A stretch of DNA of 5,437 bases from Candidatus Woesearchaeota archaeon (GTDB lineage: Archaea; Nanobdellota; Nanobdellia; Woesearchaeales; DSVV01). The stretch covers positions 1 through 5,437 of the forward strand of contig JAHFMP010000075.1 of assembly GCA_023267795.1 (NCBI GenBank), in the 5' to 3' direction. A program made the translations under genes and the position numbers. The notes beneath the pieces are model-generated. The model saw nothing but the letters and a program-made list of their open reading frames with translations. It did no database searches and was not told where the DNA came from. This document shows positions 1-4,789 of this stretch, piece after piece; positions within the stretch are counted from its first letter, which is position 1; every line of letters starts with the position of its first letter.

Positions 1-30
1 TAGCTCTAAAAAAGTATCTTTCCATAAGTA

Positions 31-38
31 ATTTAAAG
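31..38 (+). promoter_or_regulatory. TATA box of the citryl-CoA lyase-like gene
   Basis: The sequence ATTTAAAG sits with its centre about 25 nt before the ATG at 60, the usual archaeal TATA-to-start-site distance. No Shine-Dalgarno sequence lies between it and the ATG, so the transcript is probably leaderless. The BRE upstream is weak. This is inferred from spacing and composition only. Confidence 0.5.
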
Positions 39-59
39 CAAAGCAGTTTTATCTATCTC

Positions 60-833
60 ATGGAACAAGGTTGGAAAACGCAAATTAGTGTTGCAACAGA
101 AGAAAAAACACTGATCAGAGGATACAACATCGAAGAACTCATGACAAAATGTAATTTCACGCAAGCAATTTGGTTGTTGTGGAAAGGTGAATTACCAAAC
201 AAAAAACAAGAAGCATTATTTAACACCATTCTCATTAGTGCAATGGAGCATGGCATTACGCCACCATCAATCACTGCTGCAAGAATTGCATATTCAGGTT
301 CTGGACAACTAAACAGCGCAGTTGCTGCAGGAGTTCTTGCAATTGGCCAGCATCACGGCGGTGCAATGGAACAATGCGCGCAGCTCTTACATTCACACAT
401 CGATGATGAAATGAAAAAAAATTCAGCAGAAGAAATTGCAAAACACATTGTCGATAACATGATGGAAAGAAAGCAGCGAATCCCTGGCTTTGGCCACAAA
501 ATATATACTGATCACGATCCACGAGCACAAATGATTTTGCTGCAAGCAAAAAAAGCAGGCTACAATGAAAAATATGTAGAAACTCTCCAAAAAATAGAAT
601 CCTACCTTGAGAAAAAGAAAGGCAAAAAATTATGCATCAATATTGATGGCGCAATTGCAGCAGTGATGCTAGAAATGGGTTTTGATTGGAAAATTGGCAG
701 AGGATTTTTTATTTTACCAAGAACAGCAAGTATTATTGCGCATGTCCATGAAGAAGCAACACGAGAAAAACAGTTTAGAAGATTGGAAGATAAGGAAACA
801 AGTTATGATGGGTTGAAAGAGAGAAAACTGTAA
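60..833 (+). CDS. Citryl-CoA lyase-like protein (citrate synthase superfamily)
   Basis: This 257-residue protein belongs to the citrate synthase superfamily and most resembles stand-alone citryl-CoA lyase (Ccl) and the C-terminal lyase domain of ATP-citrate lyase, which split citryl-CoA into acetyl-CoA and oxaloacetate. Its length matches Ccl (about 260 residues) and is far below true citrate synthase (about 370-430). Visible motifs are WKTQIS near the N-terminus, HGITPPS (64-70), the active-site GQHHGGA (96-102), the catalytic-loop GFGHKIYTDHDPRA (143-156) with H146, NIDGAIAAVMLEMGF (194-208) with the presumed catalytic D196, and the CoA/citrate-binding end R221 with AHVHEE (227-232). ATG 60 is the first start in frame, and the N-terminus matches the family. 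No citryl-CoA synthetase or other TCA gene is present here, so substrate and direction remain open. It is cytosolic and probably transcribed alone, converging on the antitoxin gene 9 nt downstream. Confidence 0.83.
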   Translation: MEQGWKTQISVATEEKTLIRGYNIEELMTKCNFTQAIWLLWKGELPNKKQEALFNTILISAMEHGITPPSITAARIAYSGSGQLNSAVAAGVLAIGQHHGGAMEQCAQLLHSHIDDEMKKNSAEEIAKHIVDNMMERKQRIPGFGHKIYTDHDPRAQMILLQAKKAGYNEKYVETLQKIESYLEKKKGKKLCINIDGAIAAVMLEMGFDWKIGRGFFILPRTASIIAHVHEEATREKQFRRLEDKETSYDGLKERKL

Positions 834-842
834 AGAGCAATA

Positions 843-1145
843 TTATGCATCATCAAGATAATGCAAAAGCAATTCTGTATGCTCAGCATTTGTTCCAATA
901 ATATTCTCTTTTGCAAGAATATCAAAGAATTGAAAATAACGAAGACCTGCGCTCTCTGCCGCCTCACGAATGCTTACTTTTCCATCTTTATAATTTGTAA
1001 GTGATTTTTCTATTTTAAGTTTTTGAACAGCATAATCAACTAGTTTTTTAATAGCTTCTGAACGAGAAATCTTCTCTTCTTTTGAAATACTATTGATAAA
1101 AGTTAATTCTTCTGAGTTAAAACGAACATATACTGCTTCAGACAT
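843..1145 (-). CDS. Antitoxin: RHH N-terminus plus UPF0175-like domain
   Basis: This is a probable type II antitoxin of 100 residues. Residues about 3-45 fit a ribbon-helix-helix DNA-binding fold: a strand (EAVYVRFN), then helices ending in ISRSEAIKKLVDYAVQKL. Residues about 53-83 (KDGKVSIREAAESAGLRYFQFFDILAKENI) match the UPF0175 helix-turn-helix pattern seen in antitoxins of PIN/DUF3368 toxins. I chose the ATG at 1145 over the GTG at 1154: the GTG lies inside a strong Shine-Dalgarno sequence (GGTGAGG, 1155-1149), which would be lost as a signal if translation began there. The gene lies downstream of its presumed toxin and overlaps it by 8 nt, so the two are probably translationally coupled. 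It likely neutralises that toxin and represses the shared promoter through the palindrome near 1649-1664. The C-terminal tail (84-100) is unassigned and may contact the toxin. Confidence 0.72.
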   Translation of the reverse strand: MSEAVYVRFNSEELTFINSISKEEKISRSEAIKKLVDYAVQKLKIEKSLTNYKDGKVSIREAAESAGLRYFQFFDILAKENIIGTNAEHTELLLHYLDDA

Positions 1146-1641
1146 TTTCCTCACCTTTAATTATTTTTTCTCGAATTTTCAAACAAATCTCTTTGTTATA
1201 TCCATTTCTCACAAGCAAATCAAGGAGCAAAAATATTTGTGCATCTGGAAATTCTTTTTTTTGCCAGAGATAATGCAAAAGCACTGCAGTATTTGTTACT
1301 TTTGTCTGCATAATGAGACATATTTTCTCTATTTGTCGATCTTCTGTTGCCAAAAAAAAACCAAGCTCCTGTGCCAATGCAATAACACTCGCATCAGTAA
1401 TTTTTATTTTAAATTCTTTACTTATTTTTCCTGCTTTTTTTGAAGTAAGTAGTGAAATCTTTCCAGCTTCAAAGTAGTGCATCATGATCCTTGCATCTTT
1501 AAAGCCAATTTCTTCCCCTTCTTTGATTTCGCTGAATATTTCTGGAGAGGTAACAAAGGAAAAATGTTTCAATAAATGCGACACTAATCCTATTTTTGTA
1601 AAAAATAAACTGGAACTGGTGTTTAAGACAAGCTTATTCAT
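1138..1641 (-). CDS. PIN-domain (DUF3368-like) ribonuclease toxin
   Basis: This 167-residue protein looks like the PIN-fold toxin of the DUF3368/COG2405 type, presumed metal-dependent RNases paired with UPF0175 antitoxins. The N-terminal motif is LVLNTSSSLFFTKIGL (4-19), so the usual first Asp is Asn at residue 7. VNT-type starts are, as I recall, common in DUF3368 proteins, so this need not mean inactivity. SPEIFSEIKEG (32-42) supplies acidic residues E34, E38 and E41. ITDASVIALAQELGFFLATEDRQIE (81-105) is the typical second half, with D83, E100 and D101. The C-terminal helices (LLLDLLVRNGYNKEICLKI) resemble the DUF3368 tail. It is the first gene of a two-gene minus-strand operon. The coding sequence contains three long homopolymers (A9 at 1352-1360, T8 at 1255-1262, T7 at 1435-1441, plus-strand sense). 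The start is the ATG at 1641, a few bases after the predicted transcription start. PIN fold is fairly sure; activity is inferred. Confidence 0.72.
   Translation of the reverse strand: MNKLVLNTSSSLFFTKIGLVSHLLKHFSFVTSPEIFSEIKEGEEIGFKDARIMMHYFEAGKISLLTSKKAGKISKEFKIKITDASVIALAQELGFFLATEDRQIEKICLIMQTKVTNTAVLLHYLWQKKEFPDAQIFLLLDLLVRNGYNKEICLKIREKIIKGEENV
1149..1155 (-). promoter_or_regulatory. Ribosome binding site deciding the antitoxin start
   Basis: Read on the minus strand, GGTGAGG lies three bases before ATG 1145, with GGTGA five bases away. It sits inside the last codons of the toxin gene, so the antitoxin can be translated from the same mRNA. It contains the alternative GTG start at 1154, which is therefore unlikely to be used. 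Confidence 0.65.
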
Positions 1642-1648
1642 AACACTT

Positions 1649-1664
1649 CATTACATATGTAATG
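1649..1664. promoter_or_regulatory. 16-bp perfect palindrome, probable TA operator
   Basis: CATTACATATGTAATG is a perfect palindrome with 8-bp half-sites. Outside a 3-base mismatch on each side it resumes as TAACA (1641-1645) and TGTTA (1668-1672), giving a 32-bp imperfect dyad. It lies between the minus-strand TATA box (about 1671-1680) and the toxin ATG (1641), covering the predicted transcription start near 1651. That is the expected place for an operator bound by a dimeric RHH antitoxin. The link to this antitoxin is inferred from position. Confidence 0.6.
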
Positions 1665-1670
1665 CTTTGT

Positions 1671-1684
1671 TATATTTAAAGTTT
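1671..1684 (-). promoter_or_regulatory. BRE/TATA promoter of the PIN/UPF0175 operon
   Basis: On the minus strand the sequence reads AAACTTTAAATATA: a BRE-like AAAC followed by a near-consensus archaeal TATA box. It predicts transcription starting near 1651, about 9 nt before the toxin ATG. No Shine-Dalgarno precedes the toxin, unlike the antitoxin. Confidence 0.6.
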
Positions 1685-1721
1685 TCCATAATATTTGTAT
1701 ATAATTATCTACAAAATTCAC

Positions 1722-1732
1722 AAACTTTAAAT
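1722..1732 (+). promoter_or_regulatory. BRE/TATA promoter of lemA
   Basis: AAACTTTAAAT is a BRE-like AAAC followed by an archaeal TATA box. It repeats the motif used in the opposite direction about 45 bp away for the toxin operon. A start near 1754 would give a leader of about 25 nt holding the lemA ribosome binding site. Confidence 0.55.
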
Positions 1733-1767
1733 CCTAGACCTTATTCATTCTTCAAAAAATACAAAAA

Positions 1768-1772
1768 GGTGA
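1768..1772 (+). promoter_or_regulatory. Ribosome binding site of lemA
   Basis: GGTGA lies 6 bases before the ATG at 1779 and confirms that start. Most other first-in-transcript genes in this window lack such a site. Confidence 0.65.
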
Positions 1773-1778
1773 AACAAA

Positions 1779-2330
1779 ATGAATCCACTATTGATAATCG
1801 GAATTATTTTTGCGGTGCTTGTCATCATTGCAATAGTTATGTATAATAGTCTTATACGACTACAAAACCAGATAGAGAATGCATGGGCACAAATTGATGT
1901 CCAACTCAAGCGAAGATTTGATTTAATTCCAAATCTTATTGAAACAGTCAAGGGTTATACAAAGCATGAGAAAGGAGTATTAGAAGGAGTTACCAAAGCG
2001 CGAACAGCGTTTATGGGTGCGGAATCAATCGAGGAAAAAGGAAAAGCAGCAAATATGTTAGAAGGAACATTAAAAACATTGTTTGCAGTTTCAGAAAATT
2101 ATCCAAAATTACAGGCAAATGAAAATTTTCTCCAACTCCAAGAAGAACTTTCAGGCACAGAAAGTAAGATTGCTTATGCAAGACAACACTACAATGATAT
2201 GGTTTTGGAATACAATAACAAAGTAGAGACAGTGCCATCAAGCATTATTGCAAGTCTTTTTAGCTTCAAGGAAAAAGAAATGTATCCTGTTCCAGAAGAA
2301 GAACGCAAGAATGTTAAGGTGCAATTTTAA
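1779..2330 (+). CDS. lemA: LemA family membrane protein
   Basis: This 183-residue protein is a typical full-length LemA. It has one N-terminal membrane segment (about residues 4-22, [20 protein letters not shown]) followed by a long helical domain. Family hallmarks are [19 protein letters not shown] (22-40), [20 protein letters not shown] (41-60), [19 protein letters not shown] (106-124), [13 protein letters not shown] (128-140) and a short C-terminal region ending EMYPVPEE. The biochemical role of LemA is poorly defined; it is often encoded beside the membrane protease HtpX, as here, and is linked to envelope stress. It has its own promoter and Shine-Dalgarno site and is divergent from the toxin operon. 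A T-rich stretch just after the stop probably limits read-through, although htpX is only 58 nt away and may still be partly co-transcribed. Confidence 0.95.
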   Translation: MNPLLIIGIIFAVLVIIAIVMYNSLIRLQNQIENAWAQIDVQLKRRFDLIPNLIETVKGYTKHEKGVLEGVTKARTAFMGAESIEEKGKAANMLEGTLKTLFAVSENYPKLQANENFLQLQEELSGTESKIAYARQHYNDMVLEYNNKVETVPSSIIASLFSFKEKEMYPVPEEERKNVKVQF

Positions 2331-2340
2331 TTTCTTTTTT
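2331..2340 (+). terminator. T-rich terminator after lemA
   Basis: Directly after the stop codon the sequence reads TTTCTTTTTT. Archaeal RNA polymerase terminates at such T tracts without needing a hairpin. It sits before a separate htpX promoter, so it is probably at least a partial terminator. Confidence 0.4.
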
Positions 2341-2359
2341 ATTATGTTCTATTGAATAG

Positions 2360-2378
2360 AATAAAATACATTTTTATA
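2360..2378 (+). promoter_or_regulatory. AT-rich promoter region of htpX
   Basis: Two TATA-like elements are present: AATAAAATA (2360-2368) and TTTTTATA (2371-2378). The first is correctly spaced for a leaderless transcript starting at the ATG at 2389. No Shine-Dalgarno sequence precedes htpX, which fits leaderless initiation. The exact box cannot be fixed by eye. Confidence 0.4.
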
Positions 2379-2388
2379 AGAATTAAAA

Positions 2389-3300
2389 ATGATACAAGCC
2401 AAACTCAACATCCATGAAGAAGTGCGTTGGAATAAGATAAAGACGTACATTATTATATCTTTGTTCATTTTCATTATTGCAATTCTCGGTTATTTTTTAG
2501 GAATTCTCTACGGAACCCCTATTTTCGGTTTTGGTATGGCAATTTTTGGTGCAATTTTCTACACCATCATCATGTACGCGCAAGGAAGCAGTATTATTCT
2601 CAAAACAACAGGAGCAAGAGAAGCCACGAAGAGAGAATATCCCCATTTATTCCATACTGTTGAGGGGCTGGCAATTGCAGCAGGAATCCCCACACCAAAA
2701 TGTTATGTTATTGATGATACTGCATTAAACGCATTTGCCACAGGAACAGATCCAAAAAATGCATCTGTTACTGTAACAACAGGATTGTTGAACAAACTCA
2801 ACAGACAAGAATTAGAAGGAGTGATTGGACATGAGATGTCGCACATTAAAAACTATGATATTCGTGTCATGCTGATTACTGCTGTGCTTGTTGGAATCAC
2901 AATTTTGCTGAGTGATTTTATTTTCAGATCGTTTTTATGGGGTGGCCATAGCAGAGAACGAAAAGAAGGTGGCCAGCTTGTTATTATTCTTATTGTTGTT
3001 GCTTTTGTTTTGGCAATCCTTGCACCAATTATAGGAGAAATGATTAAGCTTGCTGTGAGCAGAAGAAGAGAATATCTTGCAGACGCAAATGGAGCATTGT
3101 TGACGAGAAATCCAGATGGGCTTGCAAGTGCGTTGGAAAAGATCAAAGCAGATCCTGATCCGTTGGTTGATCATGCAAATAAAGCAACAGCACATTTGTT
3201 TATTTCCACGCCATTTCGAAAGACAAAAGGTTTTGTGACAGGATTGTTTGCAACGCATCCGCCTATTGAAGAGAGGATTAGTAGATTGAGGGCGATGTAA
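2389..3300 (+). CDS. htpX: Protease HtpX homolog (M48 zinc metalloprotease)
   Basis: This is a 303-residue integral membrane zinc protease of the M48B family, which degrades misfolded membrane proteins. There are two N-terminal membrane helices (about 18-40 and 44-64), then a cytosolic catalytic segment with PTPKCYVIDDTALNAFATG (101-119). The HEXXH zinc motif is HEMSH (148-152) in ELEGVIGHEMSHIKNYD. The third zinc ligand is probably E228 in SRRREYLADANGA (224-236), and the family ending ATHPPIEERISRL is at 288-300. Two more hydrophobic segments (about 159-177 and 197-220) flank a basic loop. All catalytic residues are present and the length is normal. Its neighbour lemA, on the same strand 58 nt upstream, is the customary partner, so the pair probably serves membrane quality control. 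Confidence 0.96.
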   Translation: MIQAKLNIHEEVRWNKIKTYIIISLFIFIIAILGYFLGILYGTPIFGFGMAIFGAIFYTIIMYAQGSSIILKTTGAREATKREYPHLFHTVEGLAIAAGIPTPKCYVIDDTALNAFATGTDPKNASVTVTTGLLNKLNRQELEGVIGHEMSHIKNYDIRVMLITAVLVGITILLSDFIFRSFLWGGHSRERKEGGQLVIILIVVAFVLAILAPIIGEMIKLAVSRRREYLADANGALLTRNPDGLASALEKIKADPDPLVDHANKATAHLFISTPFRKTKGFVTGLFATHPPIEERISRLRAM

Positions 3301-3310
3301 CACAAGACAC

Positions 3311-3326
3311 CTTCTTTCTCTTTTTT
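3311..3326 (+). terminator. T-rich terminator after htpX
   Basis: CTTCTTTCTCTTTTTT follows the htpX stop by 10 nt. This pyrimidine-rich run ending in T6 is a typical archaeal intrinsic terminator, and it precedes a 130-nt gap before the next gene. Confidence 0.5.
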
Positions 3327-3380
3327 ATCTCAAGATTTTACAATTATTTCTTAAAATTTTTCTTTATTTCTAAAACAATG

Positions 3381-3426
3381 GGGCACAAGACAACCACTCA
3401 CACAGCACTGGACAGGTTGCCGTGAG
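3381..3426 (+). other. GC-richer intergenic patch with interleaved inverted repeats
   Basis: The 156-nt gap between htpX and the BRO-N gene holds a patch clearly richer in G and C than its surroundings. CAACC (3391-3395) can pair with GGTTG (3415-3419), and CTCAC (3397-3401) with GTGAG (3422-3426). The order a-b-a'-b' would be a pseudoknot rather than a simple hairpin. It lies upstream of the predicted BRO-N transcription start, so it would not be in that mRNA. It could be a small RNA, a protein-binding site or a recombination remnant. Confidence 0.2.
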
Positions 3427-3427
3427 A

Positions 3428-3437
3428 TTTATATAGT
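3428..3437 (+). promoter_or_regulatory. TATA box of the BRO-N gene
   Basis: TTTATATAG, within the sequence after GTGAGA, is a strong archaeal TATA box. Its centre is about 25 nt before the ATG at 3457, predicting a leaderless mRNA. No Shine-Dalgarno sequence is present. Confidence 0.6.
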
Positions 3438-3456
3438 TTGAAGATACTCTTTTTGT

Positions 3457-3753
3457 ATGGCAGAAGAAAAGAACAAACTCATAGTTTTTGAAGACAAAAA
3501 AATACGTCGAGTATTCCATGAAGGAGAATGGTATTTTTCAGTGGTTGATGTGGTAGAAGCATTAACAGAGAGTCCAACTCCAAGACAATATTGGGGAAAA
3601 ATAAAAGATCGTGAGTTTATCGCACTTGAACTGTCCCCGATTTGGGTACAGTTGAAATTAGCAGCTGATGATGGGAAGTTAAGAGAAACAGACTGCGCAA
3701 ACACAAAATCCATGTTCAGAATCATCCAATCCATTCCCTCTCCAAAAGCATAA
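3457..3753 (+). CDS. BRO-N domain protein, C-terminally truncated
   Basis: This 98-residue protein consists only of a BRO family N-terminal domain, a DNA-binding domain found in viruses, phages and many prokaryotic mobile or anti-phage-like genes. Visible marks are IVFEDKKIRRVFHEGEWYFSV (9-29), VDVVEALTESPTPRQYWGKIK (30-50), QLKLAADDGKLRETDCANT (65-83) and FRIIQSIPSPKA (87-98). In the longer prokaryotic homologs I know, the IIQSIPSPKA motif is followed by a segment of the type EPFKRWLA and a further 100 or more residues. Here a TAA comes immediately after PSPKA, and no reading frame of the next 45 nt resumes the family sequence. It may therefore be a truncated remnant or a minimal BRO-N regulator. 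It has its own promoter and sits upstream of an MNT/HEPN pair on the same strand. Confidence 0.8.
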   Translation: MAEEKNKLIVFEDKKIRRVFHEGEWYFSVVDVVEALTESPTPRQYWGKIKDREFIALELSPIWVQLKLAADDGKLRETDCANTKSMFRIIQSIPSPKA

Positions 3754-3762
3754 ATAAGACCA

Positions 3763-3775
3763 AAAACTTTATTAA
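3763..3775 (+). promoter_or_regulatory. BRE/TATA promoter of the MNT/HEPN operon
   Basis: AAAAACTTTATTA combines an A-rich BRE with a TATA-like CTTTATTA, centred about 27 nt before the ATG at 3799. This supports a leaderless transcript starting at or next to that ATG, separate from the BRO-N gene. Confidence 0.5.
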
Positions 3776-3798
3776 CACCTGTCAATTATTCTTAACAG

Positions 3799-4311
3799 AT
3801 GATAGAAATAATTAACAGATTGCAGCCATTCTTTGAAGATTGCTATAGAAGAATCCACATAAGAGAGTATGCAAAACTACAAAAAGTAAGCCCACCAACA
3901 GCTGCAAAGCAGTTGGAAGAGATGAAAAAAGAAGGGCTGTTGCAAAAAGAAGAGCAGAATGGATATTATTTTTATTTTGCAAACAGAGAGAACAAGTTAT
4001 TTGTTCAGCTATCTCAAATGTATTGGTATGAAAGATTGAAAGAAAGTGGATTAATGGACAAGATAGAAAAAGAATACATTACAGCAGGAACTGCTGTGTT
4101 CGGCTCTGCAGCAAAAGCTGAAATAACGCCAACTTCAGACATTGACATTGCAATATTTAGCCCAACAAAAAAAATACTAAGCACACAAGAGTTTGAAAAA
4201 AAACTAAAACATAATATTCAGATTTTTACTTTCCAAAATGAAAAAGACGTAAAAAATGAAAATCTCTTAAAAAATATCAAGAATGGATTTCTTATATCAG
4301 GGAGATGGTAA
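3799..4311 (+). CDS. HTH-nucleotidyltransferase (MNT, MntA-like antitoxin)
   Basis: This 170-residue protein joins a winged helix-turn-helix (about residues 10-62; YAKLQKVSPPTAAKQLEEM is the recognition region) to a minimal nucleotidyltransferase domain of the Pol-beta fold (about 92-165). The catalytic signature is FGSAAKAEITPTSDIDIAIF (101-120), with G102-S103 and the metal-binding D114 and D116 in SDID. The usual Gly a few residues after GS is Ala107. The strand where a third acidic residue is often found reads HNIQIFTF (138-145), with no acid. In MntA/HepT systems the nucleotidyltransferase is the antitoxin and AMPylates the HEPN toxin; here the partner gene starts one nucleotide after the stop. 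The HTH may give autoregulation. Role is by family analogy; the domain calls are secure. Confidence 0.82.
   Translation: MIEIINRLQPFFEDCYRRIHIREYAKLQKVSPPTAAKQLEEMKKEGLLQKEEQNGYYFYFANRENKLFVQLSQMYWYERLKESGLMDKIEKEYITAGTAVFGSAAKAEITPTSDIDIAIFSPTKKILSTQEFEKKLKHNIQIFTFQNEKDVKNENLLKNIKNGFLISGRW
4300..4305 (+). promoter_or_regulatory. Ribosome binding site of the HEPN gene
   Basis: GGGAGA lies 7 bases before the ATG at 4313, inside the last codons of the nucleotidyltransferase gene. It favours the ATG at 4313 over an in-frame ATG at 4283 and suggests coupled translation of the pair. Confidence 0.6.
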
Positions 4312-4312
4312 C

Positions 4313-4720
4313 ATGGACTGGAAAAGCTGTCAAAATAATCGATTAATCAAAGCAGTGCAAAAGGATGAACCACTTATTTCATCATTGCAGCAAGGGTCAG
4401 AAAAGAAACTAAAGACAAACAAGTTGCTCCCATTAACTGAAGTAACAGCCGCAACAAAAATTAGCATCATCTACGACGCACTCAGAGAGTTGTTAGAAGC
4501 ATTGGCTTTAGAGAAAGGATATAAAGTTTACAATCATGAATGTTATTGTTCATTTCTAAGAGAGATTATGAAAGAAGATGTTCTTGCAGAAGAGTTTGAC
4601 AAATGGAGAAAACTCAGAAATAGTATTAATTATTATGGAAAAGAAATCTATGTAGAAGAAGCAAAAATAGTATTGCCTGAAATAGAAAAGTTAATAGAGA
4701 AAGTGAAAAAAATGTTTTGA
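4313..4720 (+). CDS. HEPN domain protein paired with MNT (variant R-x4-Y motif)
   Basis: This is a 135-residue helical HEPN domain protein, the predicted partner of the upstream nucleotidyltransferase. Residues about 40-70 (LTEVTAATKISIIYDALRELLEALALEKGY) and 73-90 (YNHECYCSFLREIMKEDV) match archaeal HEPN proteins. The active-site segment is FDKWRKLRNSINYYGKEI (95-112). In active HEPN RNases this motif is R-x4-6-H, as R-N-x3-H. Here R102 and N103 are kept but the His position is Tyr107, followed by Tyr108 and Gly109. RNase activity by the standard mechanism is therefore doubtful, though tyrosines next to this motif are the AMPylation targets in HepT. The start at 4313 is chosen from a Shine-Dalgarno site and one-base spacing; an ATG at 4283 would overlap the upstream gene and add ten residues unlike the family. 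Confidence 0.8.
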   Translation: MDWKSCQNNRLIKAVQKDEPLISSLQQGSEKKLKTNKLLPLTEVTAATKISIIYDALRELLEALALEKGYKVYNHECYCSFLREIMKEDVLAEEFDKWRKLRNSINYYGKEIYVEEAKIVLPEIEKLIEKVKKMF

Positions 4721-4735
4721 ATTCTCACAAATATG

Positions 4736-4765
4736 TCACAAAGAAAGTATTCCTGTTCTTTGTGA
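4736..4765. terminator. 10-bp inverted repeat between convergent genes
   Basis: TCACAAAGAA (4736-4745) and TTCTTTGTGA (4756-4765) are perfect inverted repeats around a 10-nt loop. The structure lies between the convergent HEPN gene and the broken PIN gene. It could end or stabilise transcripts from both sides. There is no T tract after it on the plus strand. On the minus strand a short T5 run (4769-4773) precedes it. Its function is inferred from location. Confidence 0.4.
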
Positions 4766-4789
4766 TGCAAAAAGAGGAGATATTGGACT

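Noticed and set aside
1152..1154. GTG as the antitoxin start
   Set aside because: It sits inside the GGTGAGG ribosome binding site that serves the ATG at 1145.
1093..1443. Plus-strand open frame opposite the PIN/UPF0175 operon
   Set aside because: It is rich in Phe, Cys and Tyr as expected for the complement of an A-rich coding strand, has no family motif, and lies opposite two genes with recognisable domains.
1484..1846. Plus-strand open frame running into the lemA start
   Set aside because: It spans the antisense of the toxin and the divergent promoter region, overlaps lemA in another frame and has no recognisable domain.
2935..3303. Minus-strand open frame opposite htpX
   Set aside because: Its Cys/Ser/Asn-rich composition and lack of motifs mark it as a shadow of htpX, whose own frame is unequivocal.
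3429..3785. Minus-strand open frame of 118 codons opposite the BRO-N gene
   Set aside because: It is longer than the BRO-N gene but has no motif or promoter, while the plus frame carries clear BRO-N motifs and a well-placed TATA box.
4283..4285. ATG at 4283 as the HEPN start
   Set aside because: It overlaps the nucleotidyltransferase gene by 29 nt, has no ribosome site, and adds residues unlike the family; the ATG at 4313 has a good site and one-base spacing.
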